In this document: piece after piece, positions 1 through 7,270 of the stretch
How the letters are laid out: each line of letters starts with the position of its first letter
Numbering within the stretch: position 1 is the stretch's first letter
NCBI GenBank assembly: GCA_965219875.1
Contig: CBDCOW010000003.1
Span: 930,001-994,000, forward strand
Source of the DNA: DAOUKH01 sp965219875
Lineage (GTDB): Bacteria; Chloroflexota; Dehalococcoidia; SHYB01
Length of the DNA: 64,000 nt
Reading direction: 5' to 3'
The notes under the pieces: generated by a model
What the model saw: the letters and a program-made list of their open reading frames with translations, nothing else
The model's database searches: none
Told to the model about the DNA's origin: nothing
Made by a program: the position numbers and the translations under genes

Positions 1-976
1 GCGTGGCGTGGGCGGCGGCCTGCTCGGTGCGGATGATCGCGCCGAGGGCCGTCCAGGTGTGGCGGAAATGGGGCAGGGTGATGTCCCGCACCTCGGCGCC
101 GAGCCCGCGCAGCGTCGCGATAGCGTCGTCGAAGAGTCTCCGCACGCCGGGCTCAACGCTCTCGTCCAAGTCCGTCCACGGGACGCCGACACGGAGCTTC
201 TCGACGCCGCGCTCAAGGCCGGCGGTGTAGAGCGGAACGGCGCCCCTCGACGAGGTCGGGTCCTGAGCGTCGTAGCCGGCGACGACGTTGAGGGCGGCGG
301 CGGCCCCTTCCACCGTCCGCGCGAGCGGACCGGCGTGATCGAGGCTCCAGGCGAGGGGAAAGATGCCGCGCCGGCTCACCCGGCCGTAGGTGGGCTTGAT
401 GCCGACGCACGAGGAGAAGGCGGCAGGGATGCGGATCGACCCGCCGGTGTCGCTGCCCATGGTGGCGAAGCCGACGCCGGAGGCGAGCGCCGCCCCCGAA
501 CCGCTGCTGGAAAACCCGGGGATACGGTCAAGGTCCCAGGGGTTGCGGGCCCAGCCGTAGCGGGGGCCGGGGAGATCGACGGCGAACTCGGTGAGGTTCG
601 TCTTGCCGAGGATGATGGCGCCGGCGTCGAGCAAGCGCTGGACGGCGAAGGCATGCTCCGCGGCCATGTGATCGAAGCGGGCGGCCGAGGCGCAGGTGGT
701 GGGCGTGCCGGCAATGTCGTAGAGGTCCTTGATCGTGATGGGGAGGCCGTGCAGCGGGCCGCGGTAGACGCCGCGGGCGATCTCCTGCTCGGCGACGCGG
801 GCGCGGTCGTCAAGCTCATGCTCGCCGTAGACGTGGATGAAGGCGTTGATCTTCGGCTCGACGTCCTTGAGGCGCGCGACGACGACGCGCATCAGCTCGA
901 CGGGGGAGAGGCTGCGGCTCTTGATGAGGCGCGCCGCCTCGGAGATCGGCAGGTAGCAAAGGTCGAGGTCGGTCAC
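1..976 (-). CDS. amidase-signature hydrolase (partial, 3' end outside window)
   Basis: Amidase-signature enzyme, which hydrolyses a carboxamide to acid plus ammonia; the substrate cannot be told. Translating the minus strand from a GTG at 976 gives an uninterrupted protein to the window edge (about 325 residues seen). The Ser-cisSer-Lys triad is visible: Lys83 in ITIKDLYD, the Ser cluster at 156-160 in GFSSSGSGAA, and the probable nucleophile Ser180 in GSDTGGS. It resembles GatA in outline, but no gatB or gatC is nearby, so a stand-alone amidase is more likely. The small gene at 998-1372 lies 21 bp upstream, probably in one transcript. The ribosome site before the GTG is weak. The C-terminal third is missing only because the window ends. 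Confidence 0.9.
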   Translation of the reverse strand, partial: MTDLDLCYLPISEAARLIKSRSLSPVELMRVVVARLKDVEPKINAFIHVYGEHELDDRARVAEQEIARGVYRGPLHGLPITIKDLYDIAGTPTTCASAARFDHMAAEHAFAVQRLLDAGAIILGKTNLTEFAVDLPGPRYGWARNPWDLDRIPGFSSSGSGAALASGVGFATMGSDTGGSIRIPAAFSSCVGIKPTYGRVSRRGIFPLAWSLDHAGPLARTVEGAAAALNVVAGYDAQDPTSSRGAVPLYTAGLERGVEKLRVGVPWTDLDESVEPGVRRLFDDAIATLRGLGAEVRDITLPHFRHTWTALGAIIRTEQAAAHAT

Positions 977-997
977 GTCAGTCTCGCGGCCGGGGGA

Positions 998-1372
998 TCA
1001 GCGGAGGCGGGCGGGATCGAGTTGGCGGTCGCGCTCCCAGGCGAGCTGCTGCACGTGAGTGAGGAACCCGCGAATGAAGGGGGTGTTCTCCATGCGGCGC
1101 AGGGCCATGGGAGAAGGGTTCACCTGCCCCCACGTCTCGGCGAGATCGGGGCGCTTGGCCAGGAATCCGGAACGGAAGGCGCCGACCTCGAACGCGAAAC
1201 CCTCGCCCGTCTGCCGATCGACGTAGACGCGCACCTGCTCGGGAAGCTCCACCCACACACCCTCCTGACGCCACGGCGCGCGAATGGTCAGGCTGTCGGC
1301 GGCCTTATCGTAGTAGAACGACAGCGTCCAGGTGTGAAGCCGCCCAAAGGTGATCGCCTGCGCTCGGTACAT
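998..1372 (-). CDS. small conserved-looking protein of unknown function
   Basis: A 124-residue soluble protein that I do not recognise with certainty. The stretch YYDKAADSLTI near residues 20-30 is similar in style to small DUF2283-type domains, which are short beta-rich proteins; this is only a resemblance. No signal peptide, membrane segment or metal motif is visible. The start at 1372 is preferred over an upstream in-frame ATG at 1438 because a purine-rich GGGAGAGG lies at ribosome-binding distance and the upstream extension is arginine-rich filler. It lies directly upstream of the amidase gene and is probably co-transcribed with it. Confidence 0.6.
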   Translation of the reverse strand: MYRAQAITFGRLHTWTLSFYYDKAADSLTIRAPWRQEGVWVELPEQVRVYVDRQTGEGFAFEVGAFRSGFLAKRPDLAETWGQVNPSPMALRRMENTPFIRGFLTHVQQLAWERDRQLDPARLR

Positions 1373-1515
1373 GGCTGGGGTCCTCTCCCGCCGGTAGTCG
1401 GCGCGTCCATAGTAATCGCGCCGACGGGGCGGCCACAAGCCGCCGTCCTGCCCAGGCCGGCGTTATAGTGAGCCGGAGGTTCCCACCCCATGAGGGCGGC
1501 GGGAAGGAGCGGGCG

Positions 1516-2181
1516 ATGTCGAGATTCGAACGGCTGCGCGAGCAGCACCGGGATCTATGGGAGCGCGTGGTCGAGCACGACTTCCCCCGCGAGCTCGGCG
1601 ACGACTCGCTGCCGCTGGAGAAGTTCCAGCGCTACTTCGTGCAGGACTACGCCTTCTTCCAAGACTTCGTCGTCCTGATCGCTCTCGGCATCGCGAAGGC
1701 GCCCAACATGGACGCGGCGCGCCCGCTCGCCGGCTTCCTTCACGAAATCCTCCAAGGCGAGGAGGTCCTATTCACCAAGACCTTCGAGTCATGGGTCTGG
1801 CCGCCGGAGCGGTACCGCGGCGCGACACCGGGGCCGACGGCGCTGGCGCTGAGCAACCTGATGGGGCGCACCGCCTACGAGGGCGGCTTCGCCGAAATCC
1901 TGACCGTGCTCGCGGTCACGGAGGGGACGTACCTCGACTGGCCCGCGCGAATCGTGGCGCGCGGCGCCGCCCCAAAAACGCCCATCTACCGCGACTGGAC
2001 CGCCGTCCACGCCTCACCGGAGTTCGAGAAGTTCGTGCGCGGTCTGTTCGCCGCGCTCGACGCGCTAGTCCTCACGGCAGAGCAGGAGACCCGCGTGGCG
2101 CGGCTCTTCGAGGTCACGCTCCGCTACGAGCTCGATTTCTTCGACATGGGCTACGCAGACGCACCGCCCTCCGGCCCGTAG
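1516..2181 (+). CDS. TenA family protein (thiaminase II-like, Cys-less type)
   Basis: All-helical TenA/PQQC-fold protein of 221 residues, the usual family length. The family hydrolyses aminopyrimidine thiamin breakdown products (salvage) or has lost that role. Family features seen: FVQDYAFFQDF near residues 41-51, an EILQGEEVLF segment, and a C-terminal EVTLRYELDFFDMGY carrying the conserved acidic residue. There is no cysteine in the whole protein. The position of the TenA nucleophile (LPCxW in Bacillus TenA) reads VTEGTYLDW, so it belongs to the Cys-less TenA_E-type branch or has another activity. The ATG at 1516 has AAGGAG 8 bp upstream, so it is chosen over 1468. No thiamin genes flank it. 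Confidence 0.8.
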   Translation: MSRFERLREQHRDLWERVVEHDFPRELGDDSLPLEKFQRYFVQDYAFFQDFVVLIALGIAKAPNMDAARPLAGFLHEILQGEEVLFTKTFESWVWPPERYRGATPGPTALALSNLMGRTAYEGGFAEILTVLAVTEGTYLDWPARIVARGAAPKTPIYRDWTAVHASPEFEKFVRGLFAALDALVLTAEQETRVARLFEVTLRYELDFFDMGYADAPPSGP

Positions 2182-2208
2182 CGAGACCTTTTCGAAACCC
2201 GCCGGGAT

Positions 2209-2270
2209 CCGTCATTCCCCGCGAACGCGGGACCCTGTCTCCTCCCGTAGGGGCGATTCGCGAATCGCCC
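2209..2270. repeat. dispersed double-palindrome repeat, copy 1
   Basis: Short intergenic element with two adjacent hairpins: an arm of the form TTCCCCGCG / CGCGGGA-like, followed by CTCCTCCCGTAGGGGCG and a GGGCGATTCGCGAATCGCCC palindrome. Related copies lie at 3394-3460 and 9499-9562, with a half copy in inverse orientation at 50742-50780. It sits downstream of the tenA-like gene, where it could also act as a transcript end. Confidence 0.6.
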
Positions 2271-2320
2271 GCCCTCGCCCTCGCGGCGGGCCCCACGGCC
2301 AATTCCGGGCGCGGATGATA

Positions 2321-2351
2321 CTTGACAGGCCTTGTCAAGGGGGTTTATCGT
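2321..2351 (+). promoter_or_regulatory. candidate promoter with palindromic operator ahead of the repeat array
   Basis: TTGACA at 2322-2327 matches the sigma-70 -35 consensus. TATCGT at 2346-2351 is a plausible -10 with an 18-bp spacer. The -35 box is embedded in an inverted repeat, CTTGACA-GGCCT-TGTCAAG (2321-2339), with 7-bp arms, the usual layout for a repressor or activator site. No sizeable gene follows; the transcript would run straight into the tandem hairpin array that starts at 2404. A further 6-bp-stem hairpin (GCCCGT / ACGGGC, around 2373-2390) lies in the would-be leader. Transcription is inferred, not shown. Confidence 0.45.
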
Positions 2352-2403
2352 TAGCTTACGAACATATGTACTGGCCCGTGCAGCGACGGGCAACCTATGT
2401 TCC

Positions 2404-2912
2404 GCGCCTCCCGCAAGGGAGCGTGCACCCGCGCCGGTCCGCCCTCCACGGCAGTCCGGCGTCGCGCCTCCCGTAAGGGAGCGTGCACCCGCGCCGGTCC
2501 GCCCTCCACGGCAGTCCGGCGTCGCGCCTCCCGTAAGGGAGCGTGCACCCGCGCCGGTCCGCCCTCCACGGCAGTCCGGCGTCGCGCCTCCCGCAAGGGA
2601 GCGTGCACCCGCGCCGGTCCGCCCACCGTGGCAGTCCGGCGTCGCGCCTCCCGTAAGGGAGCGTGCACCCGCCGGTCCGCCCTCCACAGCGCGACCGGCC
2701 ACGCGCCTCCCGTAAGGGAGCGTGCACCCGCGCCGGTCCGCCCTCCGTGGCAGGCTATCGCCGCGCCTCCCCGCGAGGGGAGTGTGCACCTGCGCCGGAC
2801 CACCCGACTGAGCGTGTGCCGGCGCGCGCCTCTCCGCAAGGGGAGTGTGCGACCCGCGCCGGGAGGTCCTCCGGGGCCTCGCCGGCGCACGCGCGCAAAG
2901 GGCGAAGTGCGC
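2404..2912. repeat. tandem 60-bp repeat array of double hairpins with GNRA-type loops
   Basis: Eight clear units with starts at 2404, 2464, 2524, 2584, 2644, 2703, 2763 and 2826, plus a decayed ninth. Each carries GCGC-CTCCC-loop-GGGAG-bulge-GTGC, where the loop is GTAA, GCAA or GCGA, all GNRA tetraloops. Units 7 and 8 extend the stem by one pair on both sides at once (CTCCCC/GGGGAG and CTCTCC/GGGGAG), so pairing is kept while sequence changes. The linker forms a second stem, CGCCGG/CCGGCG; in unit 5 it becomes GCCGGTC/GACCGGC. Reading frame is not kept, because unit 5 is 59 bp and unit 7 is 63 bp, so a protein role is unlikely. It lies between two convergent genes. It is not a CRISPR array: there are no unique spacers. 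Confidence 0.85.
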
Positions 2913-2994
2913 CCAAAGCACGCCGCGACAGACTCTTCCTCAGCGTTGGGAAGCGTAGGTTCGGAGTAGAGGACGTCGGAGACGAGGAGCCCTA

Positions 2995-3258
2995 TTAAGG
3001 GCCCATCCCCATGTCTTTGAGGGTCTTGTTGATGGCGTAGTCGGCCTGCTTGCGCATGGTCTCCGCGCCCGGCATGTCATCGAGGGGGGAGTCGGGATGG
3101 TCGATCTTGCGGGTGAACATGGTGGGCAACTGATCGAAGCGCGCCTCGGTCTCCGTTCCGCCGCACTTGGGGCAGACCATCGGCGAGTCGTCCCGAATGC
3201 TGCGCCGCAACTCGAAGCTCTCGCCGCAGGGAGTACAGCGCCTGGGATATGTCGGCAT
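2995..3258 (-). CDS. FmdB-family zinc ribbon protein
   Basis: An 87-residue protein opening with the FmdB/CxxC zinc-ribbon pattern: CTPC near residue 8 and CPKC near residue 30, spaced to hold one zinc ion. The remainder is a short charged tail. FmdB-type ribbons are thought to be regulatory or nucleic-acid/protein adaptors; no substrate can be named. Length fits the family (about 70-115). It is convergent with the tenA-like gene across the repeat array. A second, distinct member lies at 5502-5846. Confidence 0.8.
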   Translation of the reverse strand: MPTYPRRCTPCGESFELRRSIRDDSPMVCPKCGGTETEARFDQLPTMFTRKIDHPDSPLDDMPGAETMRKQADYAINKTLKDMGMGP

Positions 3259-3393
3259 CTCGTTCGCCTCGCTTCGCGCCCGCCGAAAGCGGGCCCTCGT
3301 TACGTCGGGGAGGCGCGTCGGCCTCGCTCAGGCCCCTTCCGGCCCATTATAGCAACCAAGCAAGCGCGCGGCGCCGGACGGAGCCTGCCTGCA

Positions 3394-3460
3394 TCCGTTA
3401 TTCCCGCGTAAGCGGGAATCCATCCCCTCCCGTAGGGGCACCCCTTGTGGGTGCCCGCTC
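3394..3460. repeat. dispersed double-palindrome repeat, copy 2
   Basis: Contains TTCCCGC-GTAA-GCGGGAA, a perfect 7-bp stem with a GNRA-type loop, then CCCCTCCCGTAGGGG and GGCACCCC...GGGTGCC. It is closely similar to the copy at 9499-9562 and related to 2209-2270. It lies between the zinc ribbon gene and the quinone reductase gene. Immediately beyond, GCAAAGGTCTCC near 3480 also recurs near 12460. Confidence 0.65.
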
Positions 3461-3506
3461 CCTGCGTGCCAACGCTCCGCAAAGGTCTCCGGAGGGAACG
3501 GTCCGC

Positions 3507-4490
3507 CTACACGACCTGCAGCACGATCTTGCCGAAGTTGGCGTTACTCTCCATGTAGCGGTGAGCCTCGGCCACCTCGTCGAGAGGGAAGACGCGATCG
3601 ACGACGGGCCGGAGGCGCCCCTGGTGGAAGAGGGGCAGCACGTGGCGCTTGAACTGATCGGTGATCCGGGCCTTCTCCGAGGGCGCTCGCATCCGTAACA
3701 CGGTGCCGAAGACGCTGAGCCGCTTCGGCATGAGCGCGGCGATGTTGGCCTCGAGGCGGCCCCCGCCCAGCGTGCCGACGAGCACCATGCGGCCCCTGAT
3801 GGCGAGCGAGGCGATGTTGTCGTTCCAGTAGGGCGCGCCGACGACATCGAGGATCACGTCCACGCCCCGGCCGTCGGTCTCGCGCTTGACGACCTCGGCG
3901 AAGTTTTCGGTGTTGTAGTTGGCGCCGACGTCGAGGCCGAGCCCCTTGGCCTTCTCCAGCTTCTCGTCCGAGCTTGCCGTGCCGAACACCGACGCTCCCG
4001 CCGCCTTGGCGAGCTGGACCGCGGCCACGCCGACGCCGCTGCCCGCGGCGTGAATCAGCGCGCGCTCGCCCATCGTCAGGCCGCACCAGTTGAACAGCGC
4101 GTCGTAGGCGGTAAAGAAGACTTCCGGGACCGACGCCGCGTCGGTATAACTCATCCCCTTGGGGATCGGGGCGGCCATGGCCTGATCGATGGCGGTGTAC
4201 TCGGCGTAGCCCCCGCCGCCGAGCAACGCGCAGACGCGGTCGCCGACGGCCACTTGGGTCACGCGGGGCCCGACGGCGACGACCTCACCGGCCATCTCGA
4301 GGCCGGGGACGTCGGGACGAATGCCGGGGGGCGCGGGATAGCTGCCGGCGCGCTGACTCAGGTCGGCGCGGTTCAAGGCCGAGGCGTGAATCTTGACCAG
4401 CGCCTCTTCGGGGCCCGGCTCCGGCGTCTCGATTTCCCGGATTTGCAGGACTTCCGGCCCACCGGGCTCAGTAACGACGGCGGCGCGCAT
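3507..4490 (-). CDS. NAD(P)H quinone oxidoreductase, zinc-independent MDR family (PIG3-like)
   Basis: A 327-residue medium-chain dehydrogenase/reductase. The N-terminal GroES-like domain (1-120) contains the family motif HASALNRADLSQRAGSYPAP. The Rossmann domain has the nucleotide motif AAGSGVGVAAVQLAKAAG near residues 147-164. The zinc-ligand residues of alcohol dehydrogenases are absent, which places it with NADPH quinone reductase/TP53I3-like enzymes that reduce quinones or enones. It starts 3 bp after the stop of the SMP-30 gene, so the two form an operon. The exact substrate is unknown. Confidence 0.88.
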   Translation of the reverse strand: MRAAVVTEPGGPEVLQIREIETPEPGPEEALVKIHASALNRADLSQRAGSYPAPPGIRPDVPGLEMAGEVVAVGPRVTQVAVGDRVCALLGGGGYAEYTAIDQAMAAPIPKGMSYTDAASVPEVFFTAYDALFNWCGLTMGERALIHAAGSGVGVAAVQLAKAAGASVFGTASSDEKLEKAKGLGLDVGANYNTENFAEVVKRETDGRGVDVILDVVGAPYWNDNIASLAIRGRMVLVGTLGGGRLEANIAALMPKRLSVFGTVLRMRAPSEKARITDQFKRHVLPLFHQGRLRPVVDRVFPLDEVAEAHRYMESNANFGKIVLQVV

Positions 4491-4493
4491 CGT

Positions 4494-5360
4494 CTAGCGC
4501 CCCGGCACGCCGGCGGCGGCGAGGGTCACGGCGTGGACTTCCGTGCTCGCCGTGATAAAGAGCGTGTGATCGCCGTCGCCGCCGAAGGAACAGTTCGCCG
4601 CGGTCTCGGGGGTGAGGATCTTGCCCAGGCGCTCACCGCCGGTCGAATAGACGTGCAGACCGTCCTGGGCGGTCGAGTAGAGCCGCCCTTCCGTATCGAC
4701 GCGCATGCCGTCGGGAAAGCCGGGGTCGATCTCGCAGAACACGTCCCCGCCTTCGAGCCGGACGCCATCAACCACGGTGAAGACGCGGATGTGGCGCCTG
4801 GCGGAGTCGGCGATGTACAGCAGGCTCTCGTCGGGCGAGAAGCAGAGGCCGTTGGGCCGGTCGAGATCGCCGGTGACGGGCGTCAGTCCGCCGTCCGCAG
4901 GGTCGAAGCGGAAGACGTAGGACAAGGGCAACTCCTGCTGCTCGGGGGTGATCGTGTAGGGCGGGTCGGTAAACCAGATCGAGCCGTCGGACTTCACCAC
5001 GAGGTCGTTGGGCGAGCTCAGCCGCATGCCTTCGTAGTGATCGGCGAGGATGGTCACCGAGCCGTCGGCCTCGGTGCGTTGCAGGTTGCGGCTGACGTGG
5101 CCGGCGGTGACGAGCCGCCCCTCAAGATCACGGGTATTGCCATTGACACGGCCCGTCGGTTCGCGGAAGACGGAGTCGCCGTCCTCAGCCGTCCAACGAT
5201 GCAGCCGGTCCTTGCGCAGGTCGCTGAAGATGAGATGGTCGCCCATCCACACCGGGCCCTCGGTAAAGCCGAAGCCGCCGGCGATCTTCTCGACCTTGGA
5301 ATCGGGCGCGAGTATCGCCCTAAAACTTTCGGACTCGATGACGAAATCGCCTTCAGTCAC
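4494..5360 (-). CDS. SMP-30/gluconolactonase family hydrolase
   Basis: A 288-residue six-bladed beta-propeller of the SMP-30/regucalcin/LRE family, metal-dependent lactonases or related hydrolases. Metal-site residues are recognisable: Glu in GFTEGPVW near residue 33, Asn in SSPNDLVV, Asn and Asp in DRPNGLCFSPDE, and the late CSFGGDGDHTLFI segment. The start is GTG at 5360, with GGAGG about 8 bp upstream. A longer open frame runs upstream but is the antisense of the zinc-ribbon gene at 5502 and was rejected. First gene of an operon with the quinone reductase. The natural lactone substrate is unknown. Confidence 0.85.
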   Translation of the reverse strand: MTEGDFVIESESFRAILAPDSKVEKIAGGFGFTEGPVWMGDHLIFSDLRKDRLHRWTAEDGDSVFREPTGRVNGNTRDLEGRLVTAGHVSRNLQRTEADGSVTILADHYEGMRLSSPNDLVVKSDGSIWFTDPPYTITPEQQELPLSYVFRFDPADGGLTPVTGDLDRPNGLCFSPDESLLYIADSARRHIRVFTVVDGVRLEGGDVFCEIDPGFPDGMRVDTEGRLYSTAQDGLHVYSTGGERLGKILTPETAANCSFGGDGDHTLFITASTEVHAVTLAAAGVPGR

Positions 5361-5501
5361 GGCCCCGCCTCCATGAAAGGTCTCGAAGCGCGGGAACCGT
5401 AGCACGCCCCCTTTCGGCCCGTCAAACAGGGAGCGAGGGAACCCACGTCCCGCCGCCGTGCTAAAATCGGCCCGCGCCTTCTCTGGGCGCCGAGGTGGAC
5501 G

Positions 5502-5846
5502 ATGCCGGTCTACGAGTACGGATGCCGGAGCTGTGGACGCCGGACGTCGGTGTTCGTGCGGACGATCAGCGACCCGGAGAGCCCGGCCTGCGAGCACTGC
5601 TCGTCGACGGAGACGGCGCGGGTGATCTCGCAGTTCGCCGTCGCCAAGAGCATGGCGTCGGTCTGGGAAGACTCCGGCCCGCCCTCGGCCATGGCCGGCG
5701 ACGACTACTACCAGGACCCGCGCAACATCGGGCGCTGGACGGAGCAGCGCCTCGAACAGCTTGGCGTGGACATGCCGAGCGAGGCGCGGGACATGATCGA
5801 CGCCGCCCGCGACGGCACGATGCCCTCGCCCATCGACGAGCTTTAG
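5502..5846 (+). CDS. FmdB-family zinc ribbon protein
   Basis: A 114-residue protein beginning MPVYEYGCRSCG, the textbook FmdB start, with the second knuckle CEHC near residue 31. After the ribbon comes a longer acidic, helical tail (SMASVWEDSG to the end) not present in the member at 2995-3258. It lies divergently from the SMP-30 gene and 28 bp before the translin gene, so it may share a transcript with translin. A TAAAAT at 5462-5467 could be a -10 box; no good -35 is seen. Confidence 0.85.
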   Translation: MPVYEYGCRSCGRRTSVFVRTISDPESPACEHCSSTETARVISQFAVAKSMASVWEDSGPPSAMAGDDYYQDPRNIGRWTEQRLEQLGVDMPSEARDMIDAARDGTMPSPIDEL

Positions 5847-5874
5847 CTCCCCAAACGCATCCCCTGGGCCCCCC

Positions 5875-6528
5875 TTGAACGACCTGCCGACGGCAAACCT
5901 TGAAGGCATCGCCGACCGCATCCGCGGCGAGTTGACGCGCAAACACGCGGCCCGCGAGTCGGCCTATCCCCTATCGCGCCAGGTGGTGCGCAGCTCGGCG
6001 AACGCCATTCGCGCCGTGCACCGCCACGAGTTCGAGACGGCGCGCGACCTGCTCGCCCAAGCCGCGGCGCAGCTCCGCGAGATCGAGGCCGCCACGGTCG
6101 ATCACCCCGAACTGAGCTACACCGGCTACGTCGATACGGCCCAGAAAGAGTTCTCCGAGGCGAACGTCACCCTGGCCATCGCGTCGGGCACGCCCCTTCC
6201 CGGGCCGGAGGAGCTGGGCGTCGCCTACGCGCCGTACCTGAACGGGCTCGGCGAGGGGGCCAGCGAGATGCGCCGGCACCTCTTGGACACGCTCCGCCGC
6301 GGCGACGTCTCGCGCTGCGAGGACCTGCTGGCCTCGATGGACGACATCTACAACGTCCTGGTCACGATAGACTTCCCCGACGCCCTCACCGGCAGCCTGC
6401 GCCGGACGACCGATATGCTCCGCGGCGTCCTCGAACGCACGCGCGGCGACCTCACCCTCGCCATCGGCCAGCGTCGCCTGGAAGAGAAGCTCACGCAAGT
6501 CCAGAAGAGCCTCGACTCGGAAAGCTAG
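5875..6528 (+). CDS. translin-family protein
   Basis: A 217-residue, all-helical protein with the translin/TRAX pattern. Translin-type proteins form octameric RNA/DNA-binding shells, and TRAX-type subunits are RNases that use a cluster of acidic residues. Seen here: RSSANAIRAVHR (39-50), the signature QKEFSEAN (90-97) with Glu92 and Glu95, YLNGLGEGASEMRR (121-134), MDDIYN (155-160), and C-terminal LRRTTDMLRGVLERTRGDL. The acidic residues make RNase activity possible but unproven. The start TTG at 5875 has no strong ribosome site. It follows the zinc ribbon gene by 28 bp. Confidence 0.85.
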   Translation: MNDLPTANLEGIADRIRGELTRKHAARESAYPLSRQVVRSSANAIRAVHRHEFETARDLLAQAAAQLREIEAATVDHPELSYTGYVDTAQKEFSEANVTLAIASGTPLPGPEELGVAYAPYLNGLGEGASEMRRHLLDTLRRGDVSRCEDLLASMDDIYNVLVTIDFPDALTGSLRRTTDMLRGVLERTRGDLTLAIGQRRLEEKLTQVQKSLDSES

Positions 6529-6569
6529 GGCCGGAGGGGCTACACCCAAACTCTCCCCCGCAGGGGGAG

Positions 6570-6613
6570 CACCTTAAGCCTCTCCCCCTCTGGGGGAGAC
6601 TGAGAGAGGGCAC
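6570..6613. repeat. 44-bp dispersed repeat, copy A (identical to 43753-43796)
   Basis: A 44-bp intergenic block beginning CACCTTAAGCC and containing the hairpin CTCCCCC-TCT-GGGGGAG. It is repeated without a mismatch at 43753-43796. It is preceded by another small hairpin, CTCCCCC-GCA-GGGGGAG (6553-6569). It lies between the convergent translin and pth genes. Confidence 0.75.
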
Positions 6614-6661
6614 GCGCCGCCAGGCGCGTCGGCGGGGTGCCGAGGGGGGTGCACCGACGTT

Positions 6662-7270
6662 CTATCCCGCGTTGAAGCGGTTCATGGCGCTCTCGACGCC
6701 GTGGGCGATGACCCACTCGACGGCGTCGGCAGCCTGATCGATAGCAGGACCGATGCGTTCGCGTTCGTCCTCGGTGAAGTCGCCGAGCACGTGGCGCACC
6801 GCGCCCTCGACGCCGGACGGACGGCCGATGCCGACGCGAATCCTCGGGAATGCATCGGTACCCAGCTTGTCCGCGATCGACTTGATCCCGTTGTGACCGC
6901 CCGCCGACCCGCGGGCGCGCACGCGGAGCTTGCCCAGCGGCAGATCGAGATCGTCGTAGACCACCACCATCCGGTCCTTCGGCGCCCCGCTGGCCTGTGC
7001 CAGGCGCACCGCCGCCTCGCCGCTCTCGTTCATGTACGTCCTCGGCTTCGCCAGCACCAGACGCGCCGGGTCGCCGCCGAGGTCGGCGTTCCCCTCACCC
7101 ACGAGCGCGTAGGGGCGCTTGCGGCCGACGGTGATGCGGTGACGTTCCGCCAGTTTGTCCACGACCATGAAGCCGACGTTGTGCCGGTTGCGCTCGTACC
7201 GCGCCCCCGGATTGCCCAGCCCCACGATCAGCCACAGCGGCGTGCGCGGCCCCCTCCGGAACCACTTCAT
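6662..7270 (-). CDS. pth: peptidyl-tRNA hydrolase
   Basis: A 202-residue Pth that frees tRNA from peptidyl-tRNA dropped by ribosomes. Hallmarks: VGLGNPGARY (16-25), the catalytic His30 in RHNVGF, KPRTYMNESG, VYDDLDLPLGKLR and GSAGGHNGIKS. The length is typical. Its ATG overlaps the ligA stop codon (ATGA arrangement), so it is translationally coupled behind ligA. Confidence 0.97.
   Translation of the reverse strand: MKWFRRGPRTPLWLIVGLGNPGARYERNRHNVGFMVVDKLAERHRITVGRKRPYALVGEGNADLGGDPARLVLAKPRTYMNESGEAAVRLAQASGAPKDRMVVVYDDLDLPLGKLRVRARGSAGGHNGIKSIADKLGTDAFPRIRVGIGRPSGVEGAVRHVLGDFTEDERERIGPAIDQAADAVEWVIAHGVESAMNRFNAG

Noticed and set aside
8..1468. Long plus-strand open frame of 486 codons
   Set aside because: It is antisense to the amidase and the following small gene; the product is Ala/Gly/Asp-rich with no domain, while the minus strand has clear catalytic motifs.
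1372..1516. TPP riboswitch before the TenA-type gene
   Set aside because: No CUGAGA-type core or matching stems found in the 140-bp leader.
2404..2912. CRISPR array
   Set aside because: Whole 60-bp units are repeated, with no unique spacers and no cas genes nearby.
2397..2969. Repeat protein with 20-residue units (SRKGACTRAG type) encoded by the tandem array
   Set aside because: The 60-bp period keeps several frames open by accident on both strands; after the 59-bp unit the frame and peptide change, and there is no start with a ribosome site.
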